This document shows positions 45,002-52,588 of a stretch of 64,000 nt of DNA, in pieces. Made by a program: the position numbers and the translations under genes. The notes below the pieces were generated by a model that was not told the origin of the DNA, ran no database searches, and saw only the letters and a list, made by a program, of their open reading frames with translations. The first letter of the stretch is position 1. Every line of letters begins with the position of its first letter. This DNA is from Novosphingobium lindaniclasticum LE124 (lineage in GTDB: Bacteria > Pseudomonadota > Alphaproteobacteria > Sphingomonadales > Sphingomonadaceae): assembly GCF_000445125.1 (NCBI RefSeq), contig NZ_ATHL01000126.1, forward strand, positions 1 to 64,000, given 5' to 3'.

Positions 45002-45754
45002 CTAGGAAAGCGAATCCCCATTGGCGGCTTCTGCCCTGGTGGCGCCATATTGCGCTTCCCAGGCGAGAAGGTCGGCCTGATATTGCTCGTAGCTGTCGAA
45101 GAACGCGCGGAACGGCGCTTCGGCGTTGGCAAGCCCGGTAGGCGCGAACTGTTCGAGCTGCGCGGCGGACACGTCTTGAAGCGCGTTGGCGATGTCCAGC
45201 GCCGCCTGGCAAAGCGAGGGCACCACCGGCGGCAGCGCGAAGAAGTTGTAGACCTGGGTCTGGTACGCTTCGCGCTCGCGGATCGCCTTGGCGCCGAAGC
45301 GGGTCTTGAACTCCTTGTCCAGCGTCTTGTTGGCGGCGGCAAGCGACTTGGCGTACTTCTTCTGGAATTCGGTGTAGCCGCCCAGGATCGGCGCGCCCTG
45401 CTCGCCGGTGCAGTTCAGCGCCGCCACGTTGTAGGCCGAGCGCAAGTTCCACAGCGCCTGGGCCGGCGTGACCGCCGTGTTGACGGTGCGGCGCGATCCG
45501 TCGGCCGCCTTGGCGGGGAGGGTCATGTTCGGCGCCGCGCCGAGCGGCGGTGAAGGACGCGGCGGGATTACGACGACCACCGGCGGCGGCGGCGGGGCCT
45601 CGGCCACCTTGGGGGTGCTGCACCCGCCCAGGAAAGCGACGAGAAGGGCGGCCGTGACGCCTCCCGCTTGCGCTCTCGAAATTGCGCTGGGCGTACCCGT
45701 CCGCCCCGTGGTCTGGCGGAATGTCCCTGCGTTCATCGTCCCCATTTCCATCAC
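45002..45754 (-). CDS. Hypothetical lipoprotein
   Basis: Up to 250 residues. A hydrophobic stretch VTAALLVAFLGGC ends in a lipobox Cys near 45, followed by a Pro/Val-rich linker (EAPPPPPVVVVIPPRPSPP) and a helical domain of about 170 residues with two Cys (ALNCTGEQ; SLCQAALD). The first 30 residues are long for a signal peptide, so the true start may be later. It is the last gene behind the glycosyltransferase and second DedA gene, 13 bp from the latter. No family recognised. Confidence 0.7.
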   Translation of the reverse strand: MMEMGTMNAGTFRQTTGRTGTPSAISRAQAGGVTAALLVAFLGGCSTPKVAEAPPPPPVVVVIPPRPSPPLGAAPNMTLPAKAADGSRRTVNTAVTPAQALWNLRSAYNVAALNCTGEQGAPILGGYTEFQKKYAKSLAAANKTLDKEFKTRFGAKAIREREAYQTQVYNFFALPPVVPSLCQAALDIANALQDVSAAQLEQFAPTGLANAEAPFRAFFDSYEQYQADLLAWEAQYGATRAEAANGDSLS

Positions 45755-45767
45755 CCTATCGCTGACT

Positions 45768-46412
45768 TCATGCCGATTTTCCTGCTTTGGCCCGCCGTCT
45801 GCGCCCCAGCAGGCGTGAGGCGAGCAGCGTGACGCCCATGGTCAAAGCCGCCATCGCCAGTCCGCCGAGCACCAGAGTGCTCTCGTCGATCGCCAGGGCC
45901 GCGCCGAGCGGGCCGGCGGCCAGATATCCGGGCGCGAACATCAGCGGCACCCAGAGGCAGGCGGAGGCGACGTTGGCGATCTGGAACGGCCGCCGGGGCA
46001 TGGCGAGCACCCCCGCCACAAGCGGCACCGTCGCGCGGATCGGGCCGAGGAAGCGGCCCATGAAGATCGCCGCGAAGCCGTACTTGCGGAAGAACAGCCG
46101 CGTGCGCGCCACGGCCGCGCGATGCCGGTCGAGCGGCCAGGTGCGGTAGACGCGCGGGCCGATGCGGTTGCCGAAGGCGTAGGAGACCCAGTCCCCCAGG
46201 ATCGATCCGCCCACGGCCCAGAGGAAGATCGGCCAGGCGTCCAGCGTGTCGGCGCCGATCAGGCCGCCGATCGCCAGCATGACCGCCGTTGCCGGGACGA
46301 ACAGGCCGACGATGGCGAGGGACTCCCCGAAGCAGAGCAGGCCCACGATCGGGCCGGCCCATGCTCCATGGGCGGAGACGAATGCACCGGCCTGGGCGAT
46401 CACCTCTTCCAT
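45768..46412 (-). CDS. DedA-family membrane protein (second)
   Basis: 214 residues. DedA/VTT pattern: GPIVGLLCFGESLAIVGLFV, FLWAVGGSILGDWVSYAFGN, FFRKYGFAAIFMGRFLGPIR with the conserved Arg/Pro, VAGVLAMPRRPFQIANVAS. The basic tail is typical. It sits between a glycosyltransferase gene upstream (18 bp) and a lipoprotein gene downstream. The grouping fits a role in moving a lipid carrier or glycolipid. Confidence 0.92.
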   Translation of the reverse strand: MEEVIAQAGAFVSAHGAWAGPIVGLLCFGESLAIVGLFVPATAVMLAIGGLIGADTLDAWPIFLWAVGGSILGDWVSYAFGNRIGPRVYRTWPLDRHRAAVARTRLFFRKYGFAAIFMGRFLGPIRATVPLVAGVLAMPRRPFQIANVASACLWVPLMFAPGYLAAGPLGAALAIDESTLVLGGLAMAALTMGVTLLASRLLGRRRRAKAGKSA

Positions 46413-46430
46413 GGAGCTGCTATGCCCTCC

Positions 46431-47693
46431 TCATGCCGCGCGCGAGATGGCGCCCGCGCCCAGGATCTCCGGGTCCATTTGGGGCGAGGGGGCGATGCTG
46501 CGGCCGACCACGTCCATGTAGGTTTCCAGCACCTGGTGCGAGGCGCCGTCCCAGTCGTAGGCCTTGCTGGCCTCCCGGGCGCGGGCGCCCATGGCGGCGC
46601 GGCGGCGGCTGTCCCCGGCCAGCAGGCGAAGGGCCTGGAGTGCGCCGTCCTCATCGCCCGGCGCGAACAGCAGGCCCGCGCCGCCCTTGAGGAGGTTGCG
46701 CCCGCTCGGCACGTCGATGCAGACGGTCGGCAGGCCGGAAGCCATGGCTTCCAGGGTGACGTTGCCGAAGGCCTCGGTAGTGCTGGGATTGAGGAACAGG
46801 TCGGCGCTGGCCACGGCGCGGCCGAGATCGGCGCCCATCAGGTGCCCGGCGAAGCGGGCCTGGGGCAGCTTCTGCTCCAGCCATTGCCGCTCCGGGCCGT
46901 CGCCCACCACCAGAGGGCGGATCGGCAGGCCTTCGCCAATGAGGCGGCGGCAGAGCGCGGCGAAGGCGGCCAGGCCCTTTTCCCGCACCAGGCGGCCGAA
47001 ATGCAGTACGGCCACTTCGCCGTCCGCCACCCCCAGGGCGCGGCGCCACGCCATGTCGCGCGCCAGCGGGGTGAACTGCAGGCGGTCCACGCCGCGCCCC
47101 CACAGGCGGGTGCGGCTGCCGAGACCGGCCTCGCCGAACTCTTCCGCGATGGCTGCGGTGGGCACCAGGATGCGATCGGCATTGCGGTAGAAGCGGGAAA
47201 GGTGCCGCTCCATCGCCGGGCGCACGAGACCGGCGCCGTAGAAGGCCGCATATTTCTCGAAGCGGGTGTGCAGGCTGGTGACGACCGGGATGCCGGCCTG
47301 CCGGGCTAGGCGCTGGGCGGCGGTGCCGGTCCAGTCGGGCGCGGAGAGATGGACGATCTCCGGCGCGAACTCTGCCAGATTGGCGCGAATGCGGCGCGGC
47401 AGGCCCAGGCCCAGGCGATAGTCGCCGCGCCCGGGGATCGCCACCGAGGGAACCGAGACCAGCGTGCCTTCCGGGGCAAAGGCGGGCGTGGGCGATGTCG
47501 GCGAGTAGACCCGCACGGTGCAGCCGCGCCGCTCCAGATAGCCGACCAGGCGGTTGAGCGCCTGGTTGGCGCCGTCGCGGACGTAGTTGTAGTTGCCCGA
47601 AAAGAGCGCGATCCGCGGACGCCGGGAGGAAGTGGTCGCGCGTGACGCGATGTTGCGGCGCGTTCGGCACGCGATGTCGGCTTGCGGCTTCAT
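46431..47693 (-). CDS. GT4-family glycosyltransferase (MgtA/SqdX-like)
   Basis: 420 residues. Two Rossmann domains: the acceptor side starts RIALFSGNYNYVRDGANQAL and contains VHLSAPDWTG and TSLHTRFEKYAAFYG; the donor side has VLHFGRLVREKGL, LVVGDGPERQWLE and the donor-binding ADLFLNPSTTEAFGNVTLEA. This fits the GDP-mannose or UDP-sulfoquinovose/glucose-dependent transferases that act on diacylglycerol-type lipids. It leads an operon with a DedA protein and a lipoprotein. The divergent two-component system starts 225 bp away and may control it. Confidence 0.9.
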   Translation of the reverse strand: MKPQADIACRTRRNIASRATTSSRRPRIALFSGNYNYVRDGANQALNRLVGYLERRGCTVRVYSPTSPTPAFAPEGTLVSVPSVAIPGRGDYRLGLGLPRRIRANLAEFAPEIVHLSAPDWTGTAAQRLARQAGIPVVTSLHTRFEKYAAFYGAGLVRPAMERHLSRFYRNADRILVPTAAIAEEFGEAGLGSRTRLWGRGVDRLQFTPLARDMAWRRALGVADGEVAVLHFGRLVREKGLAAFAALCRRLIGEGLPIRPLVVGDGPERQWLEQKLPQARFAGHLMGADLGRAVASADLFLNPSTTEAFGNVTLEAMASGLPTVCIDVPSGRNLLKGGAGLLFAPGDEDGALQALRLLAGDSRRRAAMGARAREASKAYDWDGASHQVLETYMDVVGRSIAPSPQMDPEILGAGAISRAA

Positions 47694-47768
47694 GTCTCGA
47701 TTTTCAGTGTTGCGACCGGTGCGGGTCTGGTCCCCGTCGATGCTCGAAACAGCGCTATTCCGGCTTGG

Positions 47769-47787
47769 CTTACGGCAACCTTACAGG
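47769..47787. promoter_or_regulatory. CTTAC-N6-CTTACAGG direct repeat, OmpR-type site (copy 2)
   Basis: The same 11-bp-period repeat as at 44910, here in the divergent promoter region between the glycosyltransferase operon and the response regulator gene. It suggests autoregulation. Confidence 0.55.
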
Positions 47788-47918
47788 CTTGCAGGGAGCA
47801 GAACGGCACATGCGCAGCCGGTTGCGCGGGGGCGCCATCCCCGCGATAGATGGCGCATGCGTGCAAGACAGGGACATGTGCCTCTCCACCGCGGGGATGG
47901 CCAGGGGGACGGGAAGCG

Positions 47919-48611
47919 ATGCGGCTGCTGATCGTCGAGGACAATCCCGAGCTGGCGGGGCTGATCGGCGCGCACTTGCGCGAAGTCGGTTTCGGCAACG
48001 ACATCGTCGCCACGGCGGAGGAAGCGCGGATCCTGGTGGAAGCGGGCAACCACGCCGCGATGCTGCTGGATCTCGGCCTGCCCGATCAGGACGGCATTTC
48101 CCTGCTGCGGGCCTTGCGTGCGGCGGGGCACCGGCTGCCGGTCCTGGTGCTGACCGCGCGTTCGGCGATCGCCGACCGGGTGGCGGGACTCAATGCCGGC
48201 GCCGACGACTATCTGCCCAAGCCTTTCGCCGCCGAGGAACTGATCGCCCGGGTCGCCGCGCTGCTGCGCCGCGCCATGGGCGAGAACGACGGCGAGATCG
48301 TCTGCGGTCGGCTGCGCTATGATACGGTCTCCCAAACGGTGCGGGTGGAGGCGAACGGCAGCGCCGCGAGCATCGTCCTGGCTCCGCGCGAGGTCCAGTT
48401 GCTGGACCTGCTGATGCGCCACCGCGACAAGGTGGTACGCAAGACCCAGATCGAATCCGTGTTCTTCGGACTGGGCGAGGAATTTTCGTCCAACGCGGCG
48501 GAAGTCAGCGTGCACCGGCTGCGCAAGCGCCTCCAGTCGCTCGATGCCGGGATCGAGATCGTCACCGTGCGCGGCCTGGGCTATCTGCTGCGGGCCATGG
48601 CGGAGCCATGA
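47919..48611 (+). CDS. OmpR-family response regulator
   Basis: About 230 residues from the ATG at 47919 (GGGAAG upstream); the frame is open further upstream. The receiver has LLIVEDNPEL, acceptor Asp in MLLDLGLPDQDG and Lys in YLPKPFA. The winged helix has LAPREVQLLDLLMRHRDKVV and ends VHRLRKRLQS, VTVRGLGYLL. It overlaps its kinase by four bases. CTTAC-N6-CTTACAGG repeats upstream of itself and of the 44.8-kb gene are likely binding sites. Confidence 0.94.
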   Translation: MRLLIVEDNPELAGLIGAHLREVGFGNDIVATAEEARILVEAGNHAAMLLDLGLPDQDGISLLRALRAAGHRLPVLVLTARSAIADRVAGLNAGADDYLPKPFAAEELIARVAALLRRAMGENDGEIVCGRLRYDTVSQTVRVEANGSAASIVLAPREVQLLDLLMRHRDKVVRKTQIESVFFGLGEEFSSNAAEVSVHRLRKRLQSLDAGIEIVTVRGLGYLLRAMAEP

Positions 48612-49990
48612 TGGTGAAGGGCGGCGGAGCCATGACGGGGAAGGGCCGGACGCACTCGATCCTGCGGCGCATCCTGCTTTTGCACGCGGCCGCCACGATG
48701 GTCACGGCGGTGCTGGCGGCCTGGGGGGCGATGCTGCTGATCGACAGCACCGGAGACCGCCTGCAGCGGCAGATCCTGGACGAATACGCGCAGAAGATGC
48801 AGGCCGGGCTGCATCGCCATGCCGGGGGCTGGACCATTTCGGAAGAGACCGCCTCCGCCCTGCGCGGCGGCGGTTCCAGCTTCAGTTTCTGGATCGAGGA
48901 CGCAGGCCGCCGCGTGGCCATCGCGAACTTGCGGGCCGACCCTTCGCTTTCCGTGCCTACCCGCGCCGCGCCCGCCTATTTCAAGCGGGTGCGCGGCTCG
49001 CGGATCTATTCCGGCGTCTCCATGCCGCTGCTGGGCGAGCGGCAAACATGGCTGGTGATCGTCCAGAACCTGGATCACCCCGACGTCATCTTCGACGATC
49101 TGCGCACCGATATCGCCCTTGTGGGCGGCGCCTTGCTGGCGGTGTTCCTGGTCGGCCTGCTGGCGGTGGATGCCGCCATCGTCCGCCAGTCTCTGGCTCC
49201 GCTGAAGCGCGCCTCGCGGGAAGTCGGGCAGGTTTCGCCCTACCAGCTGCAGCAGCGGGTCGATACGGCAGGGATGCCCGAGGAGGTCCTGCCGCTTCTT
49301 GGCGCCATCAATGCCGCTCTGGACCGCGTGGAAGAAGCCTATCGGATCGAGCGCGACTTCGCCGCCGATGCCGCCCACGAATTGCGCACGCCGCTTTCGA
49401 TCCTGCGGCTGCTGGTGGAACAGGACGGCTCGGCCGAGGCGCAGGCGCGGCTGCTGCGCCAGATCGACGCGCTGGAATCCATGGTGGAGCGCCTGCTGCT
49501 GCTCGCCGAAGTGGATGCCATGGCCTGCGACCCCGGCGAAGTGACCGACTTGCGGGCAGTGGCCGAGGAACGCGTCGCCGCCATCGCGCCGCTGGTGCTG
49601 GCCCGCGGCCAGGACATCGAGATCGTCGGGGCCGGGCGGGTGCCCGTGTTCGCCTCGCACCACCTCGCGGCGCGGGCTCTGGATTCGCTGCTGGAGAATG
49701 CGACGAAGCATACGCCGGCCGGGACGCATGTGGTGGTGACCGTCGATCCCAGGGCCGAGATCCGCGTCAGCGACGACGGCCCCGGCCTGCCCGAAGGCGG
49801 AGAACTGTTCGCCCGCTTCGCCTCGGCCCGGCGCGACTTCCAGCGCAGTTCGGGGCTGGGGCTGGCCATCGCCAGCGAACTCATGGCGCGGATGGGGGGC
49901 AATCTCGAGGCCGGGAGCGACGGCGGTCGCGGCGCCGTGTTCCGCATGCGGTTCCATGCGGCTTCGAAGAGCGCGGGGCAGGTTGGATAA
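48608..49990 (+). CDS. OmpR-type partner sensor histidine kinase
   Basis: About 460 residues. TM1 is near residues 22-45, a periplasmic sensor domain of about 115 residues follows, then TM2 near 165-185. HAMP, HisKA (ADAAHELRTPLSILRL) and the ATPase (LDSLLENATKH, SDDGPGL, SSGLGLAIA) follow. All catalytic motifs are present. Its start lies in a repeat of gcggagccatg, so an alternative start nine codons later is equally possible. It phosphorylates the regulator just upstream; the signal is periplasmic but unknown. Confidence 0.93.
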   Translation: MMVKGGGAMTGKGRTHSILRRILLLHAAATMVTAVLAAWGAMLLIDSTGDRLQRQILDEYAQKMQAGLHRHAGGWTISEETASALRGGGSSFSFWIEDAGRRVAIANLRADPSLSVPTRAAPAYFKRVRGSRIYSGVSMPLLGERQTWLVIVQNLDHPDVIFDDLRTDIALVGGALLAVFLVGLLAVDAAIVRQSLAPLKRASREVGQVSPYQLQQRVDTAGMPEEVLPLLGAINAALDRVEEAYRIERDFAADAAHELRTPLSILRLLVEQDGSAEAQARLLRQIDALESMVERLLLLAEVDAMACDPGEVTDLRAVAEERVAAIAPLVLARGQDIEIVGAGRVPVFASHHLAARALDSLLENATKHTPAGTHVVVTVDPRAEIRVSDDGPGLPEGGELFARFASARRDFQRSSGLGLAIASELMARMGGNLEAGSDGGRGAVFRMRFHAASKSAGQVG

Positions 49991-50052
49991 GGGCTTCCGT
50001 CATGGGGCAGGCATTCGGCCCCACGATCGCTCCTCCCGGCCGAGGATCAGCC

Positions 50053-51051
50053 CTAGGGCTCCCGCCCCGCACTCCCGGCCTTCGCCAGCACCAGCGAGAA
50101 GTCGCCGCGGGCGTCGGTCCAGTGTTCCAGTTCGCTCCAGCCTCCGGCGCGGAGCAGGACGCGCATCTCTCCGGGGTGGTACTTGTGGCAGTTTTCGGTG
50201 TGGATGGTCTCGCCGGCCTCCATGTGGAAGGCCTCACCGTCCACTTCGAAGCGGATCGCGCGGCGGGCTTCGAGGTGCATCTCGATGCGGCTGGCGACGG
50301 GGTTCCAGCGGGCGACATGGCGGAATTCCCCGATCGGAATGGTGCCGCCAAGCTCGCGGTTGATGCGCTGGAGCAGGTTGAGGTTGAACAGCGCGGTCAC
50401 CCCCTGCGCGTCGTCATAGGCGGAGATCAGGCGCTGGGGCTCTTTCACCCGATCTATGCCGATCAGCAGATGCGCGTTTTCGCCCAGGGTCTCGCGCATG
50501 GATCGCAGCAGGTCCACGGCCGCCTCGGGCGTGAGGTTGCCGATCGTGGAGCCGGGGAAGAAGCCCAGCATGGCGCCGCCGGCGGCTTCGGCGCGCAGCG
50601 GCAGGTGCACCGGGTCCATGAAGTTGGCTTCCACGGGCACGATGCGCAAGGCCGGGAACAGGCCCTGGAGCGCGGCGCAGGCCTCGTCCAGGAACTCGCC
50701 GCAGATGTCGATCGGCACGTAAGTCGCGCGCGGCAGGGACTTGAGCAGGATGCGCGTCTTTATGGAACTGCCCGAGCCGAATTCCACCACCGTGGCATCC
50801 GCGCCGACGCGCTCCGCCACCGCGCCGCAATGCGCCTGGAGCAGGGCGGTCTCGGTGCGGGTGGGGTAGTATTCGGGAACCTGGGTGATCGCTTCGAAAA
50901 GCTGCGATCCCCGCATGTCGTAGAACCAGCGGGCGGGAACGGCCTTCTGCGGCTGGGCCAGGCCTTGCAACACGTCGGCGCGGAAGGCGGGATCCGGCTG
51001 GAAGGGCGCGGCAAGCGGGGCATCGTCGATCCGGGGGGCCGTGGAATACAC
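50053..51051 (-). CDS. egtD: L-histidine N-alpha-methyltransferase (ergothioneine)
   Basis: 332 residues if the GTG at 51049-51051 is the start, which lies two bases beyond the egtB stop; the frame is open far upstream inside egtB. SAM binding VVEFGSGSSIKTR, YVPIDICGEFLDEA, GFFPGSTIGNL and the tyrosine/histidine region DDAQGVTALFNLNLLQRIN are typical of EgtD. It trimethylates His to hercynine, which EgtB then sulfurises. Cytoplasmic. Confidence 0.92.
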   Translation of the reverse strand: MYSTAPRIDDAPLAAPFQPDPAFRADVLQGLAQPQKAVPARWFYDMRGSQLFEAITQVPEYYPTRTETALLQAHCGAVAERVGADATVVEFGSGSSIKTRILLKSLPRATYVPIDICGEFLDEACAALQGLFPALRIVPVEANFMDPVHLPLRAEAAGGAMLGFFPGSTIGNLTPEAAVDLLRSMRETLGENAHLLIGIDRVKEPQRLISAYDDAQGVTALFNLNLLQRINRELGGTIPIGEFRHVARWNPVASRIEMHLEARRAIRFEVDGEAFHMEAGETIHTENCHKYHPGEMRVLLRAGGWSELEHWTDARGDFSLVLAKAGSAGREP

Positions 51052-51052
51052 G

Positions 51053-52339
51053 TCAGAGGCTCCTTGCGAGGCGAAGGCCGGTGAACTGCCAGCGCTGGTG
51101 AGGGTGGAAGAAGTTGCGGTAGGATGCGCGCAGATGGCCGCGCGGCGTGGCGCAGCTGCCGCCCCGCAGGACGAACTGGCCGGACATGAACTTGCCGTTG
51201 TACTCGCCCACCGCACCTGCCGCCGGGCGATAGCCGGGCCAGGGGCGATAGGCCGATCCGGTCCATTCCCAGACATTGCCGTGGAGCGAGGCGAACCCGT
51301 CGATCTCGGCTTCGGCACGCGGCTCGGCGCACCCCGCGCGGTCGAGCTGGACGCCGTCCCGGGGATCGCGGTTGCGGGCGGCGGCTTCCCATTCGTGTTC
51401 GGTGGGCAGGCGCGCGCCCGCCCAGGTGGCGAAAGCATCGGCCTCGTAGAAGGAAACATGCGTCACCGGCGCCTCCAGGTCCACTTCGCGCCACCCGGCC
51501 AGCGTGAACCGTTCCCACTGGCGGCCGCCGCCGCGCCAGTAGAGCGGAGCCGCGACGCTTTCCTGCCGCACCCAGTCCCAGCCGTCGGACAGCCAGAGCG
51601 CGGCGGTGCCGTAGCCCTGATCGGCGATGAACTCGATCCATTCGGCATTGGTGACAGGCCGGTTGGCCAGGGCGTGGGGGGCAAGCCAGGCGGGATGGCG
51701 CGGCAGTTCGTTGTCGAAGGCGAAATCGCCGTCAGCCCCAAGCCCCGCGCCGATCTCCACGAGGCCCGAAGCACCCTCGATCCAGCGCAGCGGCACGGCG
51801 CGCTGTTCCGAGGCGTCGGGCGCGGCGGCATAGGCAGGACCGAGCGGATTGCGGGAAAACAGGTGCTTGATGTCGGTCAGCAGCAGTTCCTGATGCTGCT
51901 GCTCGTGCTGGATGCCCAGTTCCACCAGATCGCCGTGACGCTCCAGCAGCGCGGGCAAGGCCTCCAGCATGGCGGCATCGATATGGTCGCGGTAGGCCAG
52001 GACTTCGGCCAGGGTCGGGCGCGTCAGCAGGCCGCGTTCCGGCCGCGCGAGCCGCGCGCCTTCGGCCTCGTAATAGCTGTTGAACAGGAACGGCCAGCGA
52101 TTGTCGTAGAGCCTGTAGTCCGGGACATGGTCGCGCAGGAGGAAGGTTTCGAAGAACCAGGTGGTATGCGCCAGGTGCCACTTGGCCGGCGAGGCGTCGG
52201 GCATGGATTGCACCGCGGCGTCGGCCTCGTTCAGGCCCTGCACCAGATCCTGGCTGAGGCGGCGGGTCTGGAGAAACCTCTCCCGCGTGCGCTCCCCCGT
52301 CAAAGGCGCGCGCAGATCGGCAGACGATGGGTCCTTCAT
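51053..52339 (-). CDS. egtB: Ergothioneine sulfoxide synthase EgtB
   Basis: 428 residues from the ATG at 52339 (GGAGAG upstream); an earlier in-frame start is at 52369. The N-terminal DinB-like domain holds the iron ligands (HLAHTTWFFE and the pair in HEQQHQELLL). The C-terminal formylglycine-generating-enzyme-like domain has VTHVSFYEADAFATWAGARL, NVWEWTGSAYRPWPGY and LRGGSCATPRGHLRASYRNF. It joins hercynine to a thiol and inserts oxygen. With egtD it is a minimal two-gene ergothioneine pathway; the later lyase is not in the window. Confidence 0.94.
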   Translation of the reverse strand: MKDPSSADLRAPLTGERTRERFLQTRRLSQDLVQGLNEADAAVQSMPDASPAKWHLAHTTWFFETFLLRDHVPDYRLYDNRWPFLFNSYYEAEGARLARPERGLLTRPTLAEVLAYRDHIDAAMLEALPALLERHGDLVELGIQHEQQHQELLLTDIKHLFSRNPLGPAYAAAPDASEQRAVPLRWIEGASGLVEIGAGLGADGDFAFDNELPRHPAWLAPHALANRPVTNAEWIEFIADQGYGTAALWLSDGWDWVRQESVAAPLYWRGGGRQWERFTLAGWREVDLEAPVTHVSFYEADAFATWAGARLPTEHEWEAAARNRDPRDGVQLDRAGCAEPRAEAEIDGFASLHGNVWEWTGSAYRPWPGYRPAAGAVGEYNGKFMSGQFVLRGGSCATPRGHLRASYRNFFHPHQRWQFTGLRLARSL

Positions 52340-52513
52340 GCTCTCTCCTTCCGCTACCCGCATGGGCACGCCTCGGGTTCGCTGCTCCTACTGCCCGCAA
52401 GCAGGGAAGGGAACGAAACGAAGGTATGGCCTAGGTAGTGCTTGAGGAGCCTTGAGGTTCCGGATTGCCCGGAAATTCCCGTGCCGGGATGGCCCGGCCC
52501 GGGATGAGGGCCG

Positions 52514-52588
52514 CCAAGCTACTTGGGTCCAAGCTACTTGGGTCCAAGCTGCTTCGGCCCAAGCTGCTTCGGCCCAAGCTACTTCGGC
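52514..52588. repeat. 15-bp minisatellite, five copies, covering the peptidase stop codon
   Basis: Five tandem 15-mers: ccaagctacttgggt twice, ccaagctgcttcggc twice, ccaagctacttcggc once. The last unit encodes the final residues and TAG of the S9 peptidase (minus strand). The rest lies just beyond the stop. Unit types occur in blocks, so the array grew by duplication of neighbouring units. Confidence 0.9.
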
